From: JACMLC01 sp963817025
GTDB taxonomy: Bacteria > Acidobacteriota > Blastocatellia > Pyrinomonadales > Pyrinomonadaceae
Length of the DNA: 64,000 nucleotides
Assembly (NCBI GenBank): GCA_963817025.1
Contig: CAWFML010000004.1
Location: forward strand, 806,001-870,000
Reading direction: 5' to 3'
The position numbers and the translations under genes are program-made. Below the pieces are notes generated by a model. It was not told the DNA's origin. It ran no database searches and saw nothing but the letters and a program-made list of their open reading frames with translations. Shown here one piece after another: positions 1 to 6,688 of the stretch; positions within the stretch are counted from its first letter, which is position 1; every line of letters begins with the position of its first letter.

Positions 1-425
1 GTTTCTGCCTGCGTGGCAGCCGGAGGAGGCGTCGAGGCTTGTGTCGCGCCCGCCGCCGCCGCTGCCGTTTGGGCCAGAGATGCGCCTGCCTCCTGTGGCT
101 GCGCGGCGGTGGCGTGCGGTTGCGCGCCCGGCGCAGCAGCGATTATTTGCGGCGCAAGCTCGCGGCGCAGGCGAACGCGCACGTCCTTGTTCTCAAGCTC
201 GAAATCTGTAAAGCCGTATTCGTTGATTAATTCGACAAGCTCACGCAGCTCATCCATGTTAAGAGAGTGCTCAAGCGGAAGATTCGGCGCGCTGCCGCCT
301 GCCGCGCTGTGACGCCGGCGGCCACGGCCTCTCTCGCGCCCCGTGCGCGGCTCGGATGTTTGCCTGTCTGCTTTTCGCTCGCTCTCATCGCTCGCGGCGG
401 GCTGCTGATTTTCCTGATCGCTCAT
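1..425 (-). CDS. accB: Biotin carboxyl carrier protein of acetyl-CoA carboxylase, N-terminal part (cut by window edge)
   Basis: This reading frame starts with ATG at 425 and stays open to the window edge, so only about 141 residues are seen. Residues about 57-90 carry the typical AccB N-terminal helix (MDELRELVELINEYGF followed by FELENKDVRVRLRRE). After that comes an Ala/Pro/Gln-rich linker of the kind that precedes the C-terminal biotinyl domain, which lies outside the window. AccB carries the biotin carboxylated by AccC in the first step of fatty-acid synthesis. The N-terminus has about 50 extra Arg/Glu-rich residues compared with the E. coli protein, and the internal ATG at MDELREL is an alternative start. 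GGAG lies 11 nt before the chosen ATG. The gene is downstream of rplQ on the same strand. Confidence 0.8.
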   Translation of the reverse strand, partial: MSDQENQQPAASDESERKADRQTSEPRTGRERGRGRRRHSAAGGSAPNLPLEHSLNMDELRELVELINEYGFTDFELENKDVRVRLRRELAPQIIAAAPGAQPHATAAQPQEAGASLAQTAAAAAGATQASTPPPAATQAE

Positions 426-611
426 TCTCTCTTGGACTCCGAGCGGGCTTCTTAAAAATGCATCGCGCCCGTTTTGATGTGTGCCTGAAAAAGCTAAAGA
501 GCCTCATACCGCACGGGGACTGCTCTCGACGCGCCGACGGTAAATTGAGGCTCTCAAGGGTCGGCTCTTGCGCGTGTCGCTAGAGACAGGGGAGACCACG
601 CGCCGCTCGAT

Positions 612-632
612 AGAGGGCTTCTTCGGCCCTCT
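612..632 (-). terminator. Hairpin directly after rplQ stop codon
   Basis: A perfect 7-bp stem (AGAGGGC/GCCCTCT) with a 7-nt loop starts three bases after the rplQ stop. There is no U-tract on the minus strand, so this could be a weak terminator or an RNA 3'-end/processing hairpin at the end of the alpha operon. The rest of the gap to accB (426-611) has a long-range inverted repeat (GAGCCTCA/TGAGGCTC) and no gene that I can support. Confidence 0.4.
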
Positions 633-635
633 TTA

Positions 636-1376
636 CTAGTTCGTGTCCTGCTCTTCGGCGGTCTGCTCAGTCTTCTTTGCGCGGCGACCGCCCTTTGGCT
701 TGTTATCCTCTAACTGATCGTCCACAGGCTCTTCGCCTTTGCCGCGCGCTTCGGTCGTCTCTTCTTTTTCGTAAGTCTTATCCGGCTTGTCGCGTCCGGC
801 CTTGCGACCACCCTCGGCGGCCTTTGACTCGCTGGCTTTGGTCGTCTTCTTCTTGCTTCCGGTTGTGCCGTGCTTGGCGCGCTTGGCGGCGTTTTCCAGA
901 GCCAGAAGCTCTTTCGGGTTATCCACCAGCTCAATGATAGCTAACTCTGCGTTATCGCCCACGCGCCGACCGAGCTTGATGATGCGCGTGTAGCCGCCGG
1001 GCCTGTCCTTGAAACGCTCGCCGAGTTCGTCAAACAGGCGTTTCAAAGCGGCGACACCGGCAGTACGCGGGGCACGCACCTGTCCGCGCTTGCCTGTCGA
1101 AGCGGCAACCCCTTGATTGCCGGCATGAAAGTAGGCGGCGGCCTGACGACGCAGGTGAACCGCCTGTATAGCCGTCTTGTCGCCATCAAGATTCTGCGCG
1201 CGGCGCGAAAGCGTGATCGCTTTTTCGATGAACGGGCGCAGTTCTTTGGCCTTCGGCAGCGTGGTGATGATGCGCTCGTCCTGCGCGTTGATCAATGAAG
1301 TCGCCAGGTTGCGGAGCATAGACATGCGATGCTCTGATGTGCGCCCCAGCTTACGATGTGCCTTTAGGTGTCTCAT
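636..1376 (-). CDS. rplQ: 50S ribosomal protein L17, with long low-complexity C-terminal tail
   Basis: L17 binds 23S rRNA in the large subunit near the exit tunnel. The N-terminus (MRHLKAHRKLGRTSEHR) and the GGYTRIIKLGRRVGDNAELA block are family signatures. The protein has 246 residues, against about 120-130 usually. There is an insert around residues 83-108, and the canonical fold ends near residue 155. A Lys/Glu/Thr-rich tail of about 90 residues with no visible motif follows, likely disordered. It is the last gene of the ribosomal run and lies downstream of rpoA, as in most bacteria. Confidence 0.95.
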   Translation of the reverse strand: MRHLKAHRKLGRTSEHRMSMLRNLATSLINAQDERIITTLPKAKELRPFIEKAITLSRRAQNLDGDKTAIQAVHLRRQAAAYFHAGNQGVAASTGKRGQVRAPRTAGVAALKRLFDELGERFKDRPGGYTRIIKLGRRVGDNAELAIIELVDNPKELLALENAAKRAKHGTTGSKKKTTKASESKAAEGGRKAGRDKPDKTYEKEETTEARGKGEEPVDDQLEDNKPKGGRRAKKTEQTAEEQDTN

Positions 1377-1378
1377 AT

Positions 1379-1480
1379 CAATTTTAGATTTCGGATTGCG
1401 GAATGCGGATTACCTGTTTGGAGATGCGAGAGATGAGAACAATACTAAAATTGCTCAAATCCAATCCGCATGCCGCATTC
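1379..1480. repeat. Intergenic heptamer-type palindrome, GCGGATT family, copy 1
   Basis: It fills the rpoA-rplQ gap. The left arm repeats GGATTGCGGAATGCGGAT and the right arm carries ATCCAATCCGCATGCCGCATTC-like units. An outer pair CAATTTTAG/CTAAAATTG is also inverted. The right arm ends 4 nt before the rpoA stop. A relative sits between rplJ and rplL (47914-47988). Confidence 0.75.
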
Positions 1481-1483
1481 GAG

Positions 1484-2539
1484 TTAGTCTTCTTCGTCCG
1501 TGTCTTCGTAATCGCCGTGGTCGGCGTCGCGCCCGCCCGTGCCCGGAATCGGATTGCCCTGCTCGTCAAACTCCATCCCGAAATCGAGGCCCATGCCGTT
1601 CAGTATATCTTTGATTTCGTTCAGAGATTTCTTGCCGAAGTTCTTGGTCGCCAGCATCTCGCGCTCCGAACGTTGGACCAGATCGCGGATAGAACGAATG
1701 TCGGCATTCTTCAAGCAGTTGTACGAGCGCACAGACAGCTCAAGCTCGTCCACGCTCTTGTCGAGCACGTCGTTGCGCGGCAAGGGCGGCCTTTCCAGAT
1801 TGGCATACGCGTAATCATCCGTGTCTTCTTCAAAGTTGATGAAGATGGACATGTGATCTTTGATGAGCTTGGCCGCCAGTCCAATCGCGTCGTCAGGCTT
1901 GACAGAGCCGTCCGTCCAGACCTCTATCGTCAGCTTGTCAAACTCTGTGTTCTGGCCCAGACGCGCGGCTTCGACTGTATAGTTAACCTTCTTGACGGGC
2001 GTGTGCACCGAATCAATCGGGATGTAGCCCAGAGAAAGGTCTTCGTCAAAGTTGCGGTCTGCGGAGACATAACCGCGCCCGCGTTTGAGACGCATCTCGA
2101 TATTCAGAGAGCCGCCGTCGCTCACGGTGGCGATGTGCACGTTCGGGTCTAAGACTTCGACATCGGCATCTGCTTCGATGTCGCCGGAAGTGACTTCGCC
2201 AGCGCCTTCTTTATGAATGGTCAGAGTTTTCGCTTCGCCGCCGTGAAGCTTGAACGGCACCTGCTTCAAGTTCAAGATCACGTCGGTTGCATCCTCAACC
2301 ACGCCGTTGATGGATGAGAACTCGTGCTCGACGCCTTCGATTTTGACCGCAGTGATGGCCGAGCCTTCGATGGAAGAGAGCAGCGCGCGGCGCAAACTGT
2401 TGCCCATCGTCGTGCCGAAGCCGCGCTCAAAGGGCTGCGCCGAAAAGCGACCGTATCGCTCGGTCATCGTCTCTGTGTCAGCCGCGAGCCTTCGCGGCAT
2501 CTGAAAACCTGTCCAGAGATTATTTTGATCCATAGCCAT
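1484..2539 (-). CDS. rpoA: DNA-directed RNA polymerase subunit alpha
   Basis: The alpha subunit dimer scaffolds assembly of RNA polymerase, and its C-terminal domain contacts UP elements and activators. The N-terminal domain carries the conserved FERGFGTTMGNSLRRALLSS block. The C-terminal domain is visible as SVRSYNCLKNADIRSIRDLV and KNFGKKSLNEIKDIL. From the chosen ATG the protein has 351 residues, close to the family norm. The frame is open further upstream to 2626, but those residues are not alpha-like. ATG codons at 2539 and 2533 are both possible starts. The C-terminus is acidic (YEDTDEED). It sits between rpsD and rplQ, the classic alpha operon order. Confidence 0.95.
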   Translation of the reverse strand: MAMDQNNLWTGFQMPRRLAADTETMTERYGRFSAQPFERGFGTTMGNSLRRALLSSIEGSAITAVKIEGVEHEFSSINGVVEDATDVILNLKQVPFKLHGGEAKTLTIHKEGAGEVTSGDIEADADVEVLDPNVHIATVSDGGSLNIEMRLKRGRGYVSADRNFDEDLSLGYIPIDSVHTPVKKVNYTVEAARLGQNTEFDKLTIEVWTDGSVKPDDAIGLAAKLIKDHMSIFINFEEDTDDYAYANLERPPLPRNDVLDKSVDELELSVRSYNCLKNADIRSIRDLVQRSEREMLATKNFGKKSLNEIKDILNGMGLDFGMEFDEQGNPIPGTGGRDADHGDYEDTDEED

Positions 2540-2586
2540 AATTTTTTCGATCCAAAAGTAAGTCCGTAAAATGCATATACCCCTGC

Positions 2587-2626
2587 GTGCGAAGGCGCTC
2601 GCGCCCTGGAGGCTTAGCCTTCGCAC
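2587..2626. repeat. Intergenic hairpin between rpsD and rpoA
   Basis: A perfect 10-bp inverted repeat (GTGCGAAGGC/GCCTTCGCAC) with a 20-nt loop lies in the gap. It lacks the tandem-heptamer arms of the other intergenic elements. It could be an RNA processing or attenuation hairpin. Confidence 0.6.
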
Positions 2627-2645
2627 ACAGAGAGACTGAGTTCGA

Positions 2646-3287
2646 TTACTTGCTATAAAGCTCGACGATCAATTGCTCGTTGATCGAACGGTCAATGTCT
2701 GCGCGCGTCGGAAGTGCTGCGATACGCGCGCTCATGTCTGCGCCGTCAGCCGGAGCAATCCACGAGGGACGACCGCGACCCGCAGCCGTCTGCCATGCGC
2801 CTTCGACGTGCGGATTCTTGCGGCTCGCTTCCTTGATGCTGACAACGTCGCCCGCTTTCACCTGAAAAGAGGGGATGTCAACCTTGCGCCCGTTGACTTC
2901 GATGTGACCGTGATTAACTAGCTGGCGCGCTTGCCGTCTGGAGGTCGAAAAGCCTGCGCGATAGACCGCATTATCAAGGCGGCGCTCAAGCAAGAACAAC
3001 AGGTTTTCGCCCGTGATGCCCTTCTGGCGCGCGGCCTTCTCAAAGTAGTTGCGAAACTGACCTTCGAGGACGAAATAGATTCGTTTGACTTTCTGCTTTT
3101 CCCTGAGTTGCTGACCGTAGCCGACGAGCGCCTTGCCGCGCCGCATCGAGTTGCCATGCTGGCCGGGCGGCTGCGTGCCGCGCTTTTCAATCGGACATGA
3201 GGGCTTGTAACAACGGTCGCCCTTGAGGAAAAGTTTTGCACCTTCTCGGCGGCACAAACGGCACACCGCATCTCTATACCTAGCCAC
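2646..3287 (-). CDS. rpsD: 30S ribosomal protein S4
   Basis: S4 is a primary 16S rRNA-binding protein that nucleates small-subunit assembly and often represses the alpha operon. The protein has 213 residues. The N-terminus has four cysteines (CRLCRREG and CYKPSC), which marks it as the zinc-binding form. The S4 RNA-binding domain is seen as ERRLDNAVYRAGFSTSRRQA and VNHGHIEVNGRKVDIPS. It lies between rpsK and rpoA. The gap on its rpsK side contains a CTTTGGT-type palindrome. Confidence 0.96.
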   Translation of the reverse strand: MARYRDAVCRLCRREGAKLFLKGDRCYKPSCPIEKRGTQPPGQHGNSMRRGKALVGYGQQLREKQKVKRIYFVLEGQFRNYFEKAARQKGITGENLLFLLERRLDNAVYRAGFSTSRRQARQLVNHGHIEVNGRKVDIPSFQVKAGDVVSIKEASRKNPHVEGAWQTAAGRGRPSWIAPADGADMSARIAALPTRADIDRSINEQLIVELYSK

Positions 3288-3387
3288 TTCTTTTCTTGCC
3301 TCCGGTCTATTTGCTAGACGGAAAAGTTTACAGGACGCTCACTTAAGATTCTTAAGAGCTGCCCCTTCATCCTTTGGTTATTAAAAC

Positions 3388-3477
3388 GGCCTTTGGTCTT
3401 TGGTCTTTGCTGTCTGATTCATCTTGAATTCAAAACCCAAGTTTGAGTCGCGTGCAAAGACCAAAGACTCAAGACCA
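3388..3477 (-). repeat. Intergenic heptamer-type palindrome, CTTTGGT family (F1), copy 1
   Basis: It lies between rpsK and rpsD. The left arm is tandem CTTTGGT units; the right arm carries CAAAGACCAAAGACTCAAGACC. Just before the right arm is the sequence GAGTCGCGTGCAAAG, shared with F1 copies 3, 4 and 5 in the same orientation. The rest of the 195-nt gap holds a small TCTAtttgcTAGA hairpin near 3305-3320. Confidence 0.8.
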
Positions 3478-3482
3478 ACTTC

Positions 3483-3884
3483 TTAGACTCTACGCCGCTT
3501 TGGCGGACGACATCCGTTGTGCGGGATGGGCGTCGTGTCGCGTATCACGGTCACGCGGATGCCCGCGTTGTTGATCGCGCGGATTGCAGACTCGCGCCCG
3601 CCGCCCGGCCCTTTGACGCGCACTTCGCATTGCTGCATCCCAGCATCTTTAGCCTTGTTGGCAGCCTCGTATGCGGCCTGCTGCGCGGCGAAGGGCGTGC
3701 CCTTGCGCGAACCGCGAAAGCCGCGTGCACCCGAAGACGACTGCGAAATGAGGTTGCCTTCCAGATCGGTAATCGAGATCAGCGTGTTATTGAACGACGC
3801 AGCGATATAAGCGATTCCGACAGGAATGTTCTTCTTCTCTTTCTTACGAAAGACCTTCTTTTTTCCGCCTGTTGCTTTTGCCAT
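3483..3884 (-). CDS. rpsK: 30S ribosomal protein S11
   Basis: S11 sits on the 30S platform and helps shape the mRNA exit site. The protein has 133 residues, a normal length. Family signatures are clear: GIAYIAASFNNTLISITD, GARGFRGSRKGTPFAAQ and the C-terminal IRDTTPIPHNGCRPPKRRRV. The N-terminus is basic. It lies between rpsM and rpsD, as in the standard alpha operon. Confidence 0.96.
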   Translation of the reverse strand: MAKATGGKKKVFRKKEKKNIPVGIAYIAASFNNTLISITDLEGNLISQSSSGARGFRGSRKGTPFAAQQAAYEAANKAKDAGMQQCEVRVKGPGGGRESAIRAINNAGIRVTVIRDTTPIPHNGCRPPKRRRV

Positions 3885-3896
3885 AATCTTATAGGT

Positions 3897-3966
3897 ATCA
3901 GGGGTCAGGGGATAGGGGTCAGTAAGGAGCTTTTGACTGGCCCCTATCCCCTGTCACCCGTCCCCT
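3897..3966. repeat. Intergenic palindrome, AGGGGTC family (F2), copy 1
   Basis: It lies between rpsM and rpsK. The left arm runs CAGGGGATAGGGGTCAG after another AGGGGTC unit, and the right arm has the near-exact complement CTGGCCCCTATCCCCTG. Seventeen of 18 bases pair in the core. The loop is AT-rich (taaggagctttt). Confidence 0.8.
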
Positions 3967-3971
3967 ATTTC

Positions 3972-4355
3972 TTATTTCTTGCCCGGTGCCTTCTTCTTGG
4001 CGATGGTCGCGCGGCGCGGCCCTTTACGCGTGCGGGCGTTGGTGTGTGTGCGCTGCCCGCGCACGGGAAGTCCGCGACGATGACGCAAGCCTCTGTATGC
4101 GCCGATGTCCATCAAGCGTTTGATGTCCATCTGCACGCGCTTGCGCAGGTCGCCTTCGATCTCGCCTTCGCGGTCGAGGATGGAGCGGATACGCCCCAGC
4201 TCTTCCTCGCTCAATTCCCGGACACGCGTGTCGAGGCTGATCTGAGCTTCCAGCAAGATAGAAGTGGCGCGCGAGCGCCCGATACCGAAAATATATGTGA
4301 GACCGATTTGTGCGCGCTTATTAGGCGGCAGGTCTACTCCAGCCACACGAGCCAT
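3972..4355 (-). CDS. rpsM: 30S ribosomal protein S13
   Basis: S13 lies in the head of the small subunit and bridges to the large subunit and the P-site tRNA. The protein has 127 residues. The N-terminus MARVAGVDLPPNKR and the YRGLRHRRGLPVRGQRTHTNARTRKG block are diagnostic. The tail is lysine-rich (KKKAPGKK). It follows rpmJ and precedes rpsK. The short gap to rpmJ carries one arm of an AAATTTGAAAT-like sequence (4401-4418). Confidence 0.96.
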   Translation of the reverse strand: MARVAGVDLPPNKRAQIGLTYIFGIGRSRATSILLEAQISLDTRVRELSEEELGRIRSILDREGEIEGDLRKRVQMDIKRLMDIGAYRGLRHRRGLPVRGQRTHTNARTRKGPRRATIAKKKAPGKK

Positions 4356-4419
4356 ACTCTTTTATCTTCTCCAAGCTGCAAAAAATTCGAGACGTGAACT
4401 CTCAAATTTGAAATCCGGA

Positions 4420-4533
4420 TTATCCCTGTCGCTGTTTATGCTTTGGGTTGGTGCAGATCACCCTGACCACGCCTTTGCGGTGAATGACCTTGCAGTTATC
4501 ACACATCTTTTTGACTGAAGCACGTACTTTCAT
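4420..4533 (-). CDS. rpmJ: 50S ribosomal protein L36
   Basis: This 37-residue frame encodes MKVRASVKKMCDNCK and ends with the L36 signature VICTNPKHKQRQG. The zinc ligands of the C+ form (Cys-x2-Cys, Cys, His) are present. L36 is the smallest large-subunit protein and stabilises 23S rRNA near the peptidyl transferase region. It sits between infA and rpsM, its usual place. Confidence 0.95.
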   Translation of the reverse strand: MKVRASVKKMCDNCKVIHRKGVVRVICTNPKHKQRQG

Positions 4534-4579
4534 TTCCTAAGCCCTCGCCCCTTTATTCAGCCCCTTTGACGGCGCTCTT

Positions 4580-4801
4580 TTATTTGTAGCGGTAAGTGAT
4601 TCGACCGCGATTCAGATCGTAAGGCGATAGCTCGACAAGGACGCGGTCGCCCGGAAGAATACGGATAAAGTGCTTACGCATCTTGCCCGAAATATGCGCG
4701 AGCACCTGATGCTGGTTGTCTTCCAACTCGACACGAAACATTGCGTTCGGCAAGGTCTCCAAGACCTTCGCCATGACCTCTATCGCTTCTTCCTTCGCCA
4801 T
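4580..4801 (-). CDS. infA: Translation initiation factor IF-1
   Basis: IF-1 occupies the ribosomal A site during initiation and assists IF-2 and IF-3. The 73-residue protein is a single S1/OB-fold domain. Landmarks are EVMAKVLETLPNAMFRVELED, HISGKMRKHFIRILPGDRV and the C-terminal ELSPYDLNRGRITYR. The frame is open further upstream, to 4996, but that stretch belongs to the overlapping small gene and is not IF-1-like. The ATG at MAKEEAIEV gives the family length. Confidence 0.96.
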   Translation of the reverse strand: MAKEEAIEVMAKVLETLPNAMFRVELEDNQHQVLAHISGKMRKHFIRILPGDRVLVELSPYDLNRGRITYRYK

Positions 4802-4889
4802 ATACCTATAGAGCGTGAATTTGCCTTCACCGACAAACTCCGCATAATACCATGCGGATGCCGGTTTGCCAAGCGACCGGGTTGCCCCG

Positions 4890-5033
4890 TCAGTGGCGAA
4901 GCTGCCCGTCAGGTCTTGTTGGCTCGCCGCGTTTCTTGCGGTATTTGAAGAAGAAAATAAGCCCGCCAACCAGACATACGGCCAGAATCGCCGCAATCAA
5001 CCAGACTAAAAGACTGTAGCCTGTTGTAGACAT
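4890..5033 (-). CDS. Small single-pass membrane peptide of unknown function
   Basis: I do not recognise this 47-residue frame. It begins MSTTGYSLLVWLIAAILAV, has one hydrophobic helix (about residues 8-29), then a basic stretch KYRKKRGE and a polar tail. A strong GGAGG Shine-Dalgarno sequence sits 3 nt before the ATG. It fits exactly between map and infA with no overlap. The topology suggests an N-out/C-in anchor. Its position inside the secY-adk-map-infA run implies co-expression with translation genes. A similar-sized peptide lies at 53699-53833 near the tRNA-tuf unit, but I see no real sequence similarity. Confidence 0.65.
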   Translation of the reverse strand: MSTTGYSLLVWLIAAILAVCLVGGLIFFFKYRKKRGEPTRPDGQLRH

Positions 5034-5069
5034 AGCCTCCCCCTGACCGTTCACCCTGCCCGCGCATGC

Positions 5070-5858
5070 TTACACACCAGCGGCTTCAAATTGCTCCTGC
5101 TTGACTTCTTTAACGACGCGCGTGAGCACTTCCGGCCCATCCTCCGTGACGGCAATCGTATGCTCCCAGTGTGCGCTCGGCAACCCGTCGAGCGTCACCA
5201 CAGTCCAGCCGTCTTTGAGAACTTTCGTCTGATGCGTGCCGAGGTTAATCATCGGCTCGACGGCGAAGACATAGCCGTTCTTGATTTTCGTTCCCTTGCC
5301 CGGCGTGCCGTAATTCGGTATTTGCGGGTCTTCATGCATCTTGCGCCCGATGCCGTGTCCCACATATTCGCGCACCACGGAATAGCCGTGCCGTTCGGCG
5401 TGTTCCTGTACGGCCCAGCCAATATCGCCCAGATGCTTTCCGGCGCGGCACTGCTCTATGGCGCGCTCAAGACTCTCTTCGGTCACGCGAATCAAATCGA
5501 GCAGTTCCTCACTCACCTTTCCGACGGGCACGGTCGTCGCAGTGTCACCGACGAAGCCTTCAAGAGTTGCGCCCAAGTCCATCGAAAAGATGTCGCCTTC
5601 CTTCAGCTTGTAAGTAGAAGGAAAGCCGTGTACGACCTGTTCGTTGACCGAAGCGCAGATGGAATAAGGATAACCGTGATAGCCTTTGAAGGTCGGCAGC
5701 GCGCCCGCGTCCCGAATCATTTTCTCGGCAATGCGGTCAAGCTCGATGGTCGTGATGCCGGGCCGAACCAACTGTCGCACCTCTTCACGAACCAGCCCGA
5801 TCAGACGCCCGGCGGCGCGCATCTTTTCCAACTCTTTTCTGGACTTTCCGATAATCAT
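5070..5858 (-). CDS. map: Type I methionine aminopeptidase
   Basis: Methionine aminopeptidase removes the initiator Met from nascent proteins with two metal ions. The metal-ligand pattern is present: Asp in FSMDLGA, Asp in FVGDTATT, His in GHGIGRKMHEDP, Glu in AVEPMINLG and Glu in the C-terminal AVTEDGPEVLT. The chosen ATG (MIIGKSRKELEKMR) gives 262 residues, the usual type I length. The longer frame to 5915 would be encoded by a GTGACAA-type repeat and is unlikely to be translated. It is located after adk, as in many spc operons. Confidence 0.95.
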   Translation of the reverse strand: MIIGKSRKELEKMRAAGRLIGLVREEVRQLVRPGITTIELDRIAEKMIRDAGALPTFKGYHGYPYSICASVNEQVVHGFPSTYKLKEGDIFSMDLGATLEGFVGDTATTVPVGKVSEELLDLIRVTEESLERAIEQCRAGKHLGDIGWAVQEHAERHGYSVVREYVGHGIGRKMHEDPQIPNYGTPGKGTKIKNGYVFAVEPMINLGTHQTKVLKDGWTVVTLDGLPSAHWEHTIAVTEDGPEVLTRVVKEVKQEQFEAAGV

Positions 5859-5863
5859 AAAGC

Positions 5864-5930
5864 AGTGGCGAGTGTCTAGTTGTAGACAAGAGTATTTTCT
5901 CTTGTCACCTGTCATGCGTCGCTTGTCACT
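5864..5930. repeat. Heptamer-type palindrome, GTGACGA family (F3), copy 1, overlapping adk 3' end
   Basis: The minus strand carries GTGACAAGCGACGCATGACA and GGTGACAAGAG in one arm and CTTGTC, CTAGACACTCGCCAC in the other. One arm extends into adk. The last adk codons (Val-Thr-Ser-Asp-Ala-stop) are written in the repeat. The other arm ends about 6 nt before the map start. Confidence 0.7.
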
Positions 5931-6568
5931 ATTTTTTCAACGTCCGCATAAATGGCTTCAGGCTCGCGCGTGCCGTCAACGCGGCGCAGGCGTCCCGTCT
6001 TTTCGTAATAATCAAGCAGCGGCCTCGTCTGTTGCTCGTAAGTTTCGAGGCGCACTTTGGCTTTCTCAGCGGTGTCGTCCGAGCGATGCGTCAACTCTGC
6101 TTCCGGGTGCAGGTCGCAGACGTTATCGTTTTTCGGCGGCTTGAAATAGATGTTGTAAATCTCGCCGCAGACAGGACAGCTCCTGCGACCCGTCATACGC
6201 TTTTCCAGAGTCTCGAACGGCACGTCAACGACGATTGCCAGAATCTTTTTGCCCTGCTCAGCCGCCAGCGTCTCAAGCATCGCCGCCTGTCCGGTCGTGC
6301 GCGGGAAACCGTCCAGAATATAACCCTGCCGGCAGTCCTCTTGACCTGTGCGTTCCTCGACGACGCGAATCGTGACCTCATCCGGAACGAGTTTGCCGGA
6401 GTTCATAATGGCGCGCACCTCTTCGGCTAAAGGCGTGCGCGCATCCTTCATGGCGCGGAACATATCGCCCGTCGAAATCTGCGGCAGGCCCTGTCGCTCC
6501 TGCAAAAGACGCGCCTGTGTCCCCTTGCCAGCCCCCGGCGCGCCCATTAAGACGATGATCTTCGACAT
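5912..6568 (-). CDS. adk: Adenylate kinase
   Basis: Adenylate kinase interconverts ATP + AMP and 2 ADP and sets the adenylate energy charge. The P-loop GAPGAGKGTQ is at residues 9-18. DGFPRTTGQA and the LID region with CPVCGEIYN and CDLH (a zinc-binding type) are present. The protein has 218 residues, normal for the long-LID form. The final residues VTSDA are encoded inside a GTGACAAGCGAC repeat arm, so the natural end may have been altered by repeat insertion. It lies between secY and map. Confidence 0.96.
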   Translation of the reverse strand: MSKIIVLMGAPGAGKGTQARLLQERQGLPQISTGDMFRAMKDARTPLAEEVRAIMNSGKLVPDEVTIRVVEERTGQEDCRQGYILDGFPRTTGQAAMLETLAAEQGKKILAIVVDVPFETLEKRMTGRRSCPVCGEIYNIYFKPPKNDNVCDLHPEAELTHRSDDTAEKAKVRLETYEQQTRPLLDYYEKTGRLRRVDGTREPEAIYADVEKIVTSDA

Positions 6569-6579
6569 AGAACGTTTGT

Positions 6580-6682
6580 ATTTTGGTTTTTGTGCTTTGG
6601 TCTTTGCACGCTATTCAAGCTTGAAACTGCTGACTCAAGCTTGACTGCCACAGGCAAAGAACAAAAGACAAAGACCAGAGAC
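6580..6682 (-). repeat. Intergenic heptamer-type palindrome, F1 family, copy 2
   Basis: It fills the secY-adk gap. The left arm is TTTTGGTTTTTGTGCTTTGG plus TCTTTG; the right arm is GGCAAAGAACAAAAGACAAA plus GACC. Inside is a second inverted pair, TCAAGCTTGA and TCAAGCTTGA, each itself palindromic. Confidence 0.75.
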
Positions 6683-6688
6683 CGGCAT

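Noticed and set aside
612..632. Full rho-independent terminator after rplQ
   Set aside because: The stem is good but there is no U-tract on the minus strand, so it is kept only as a low-confidence hairpin.
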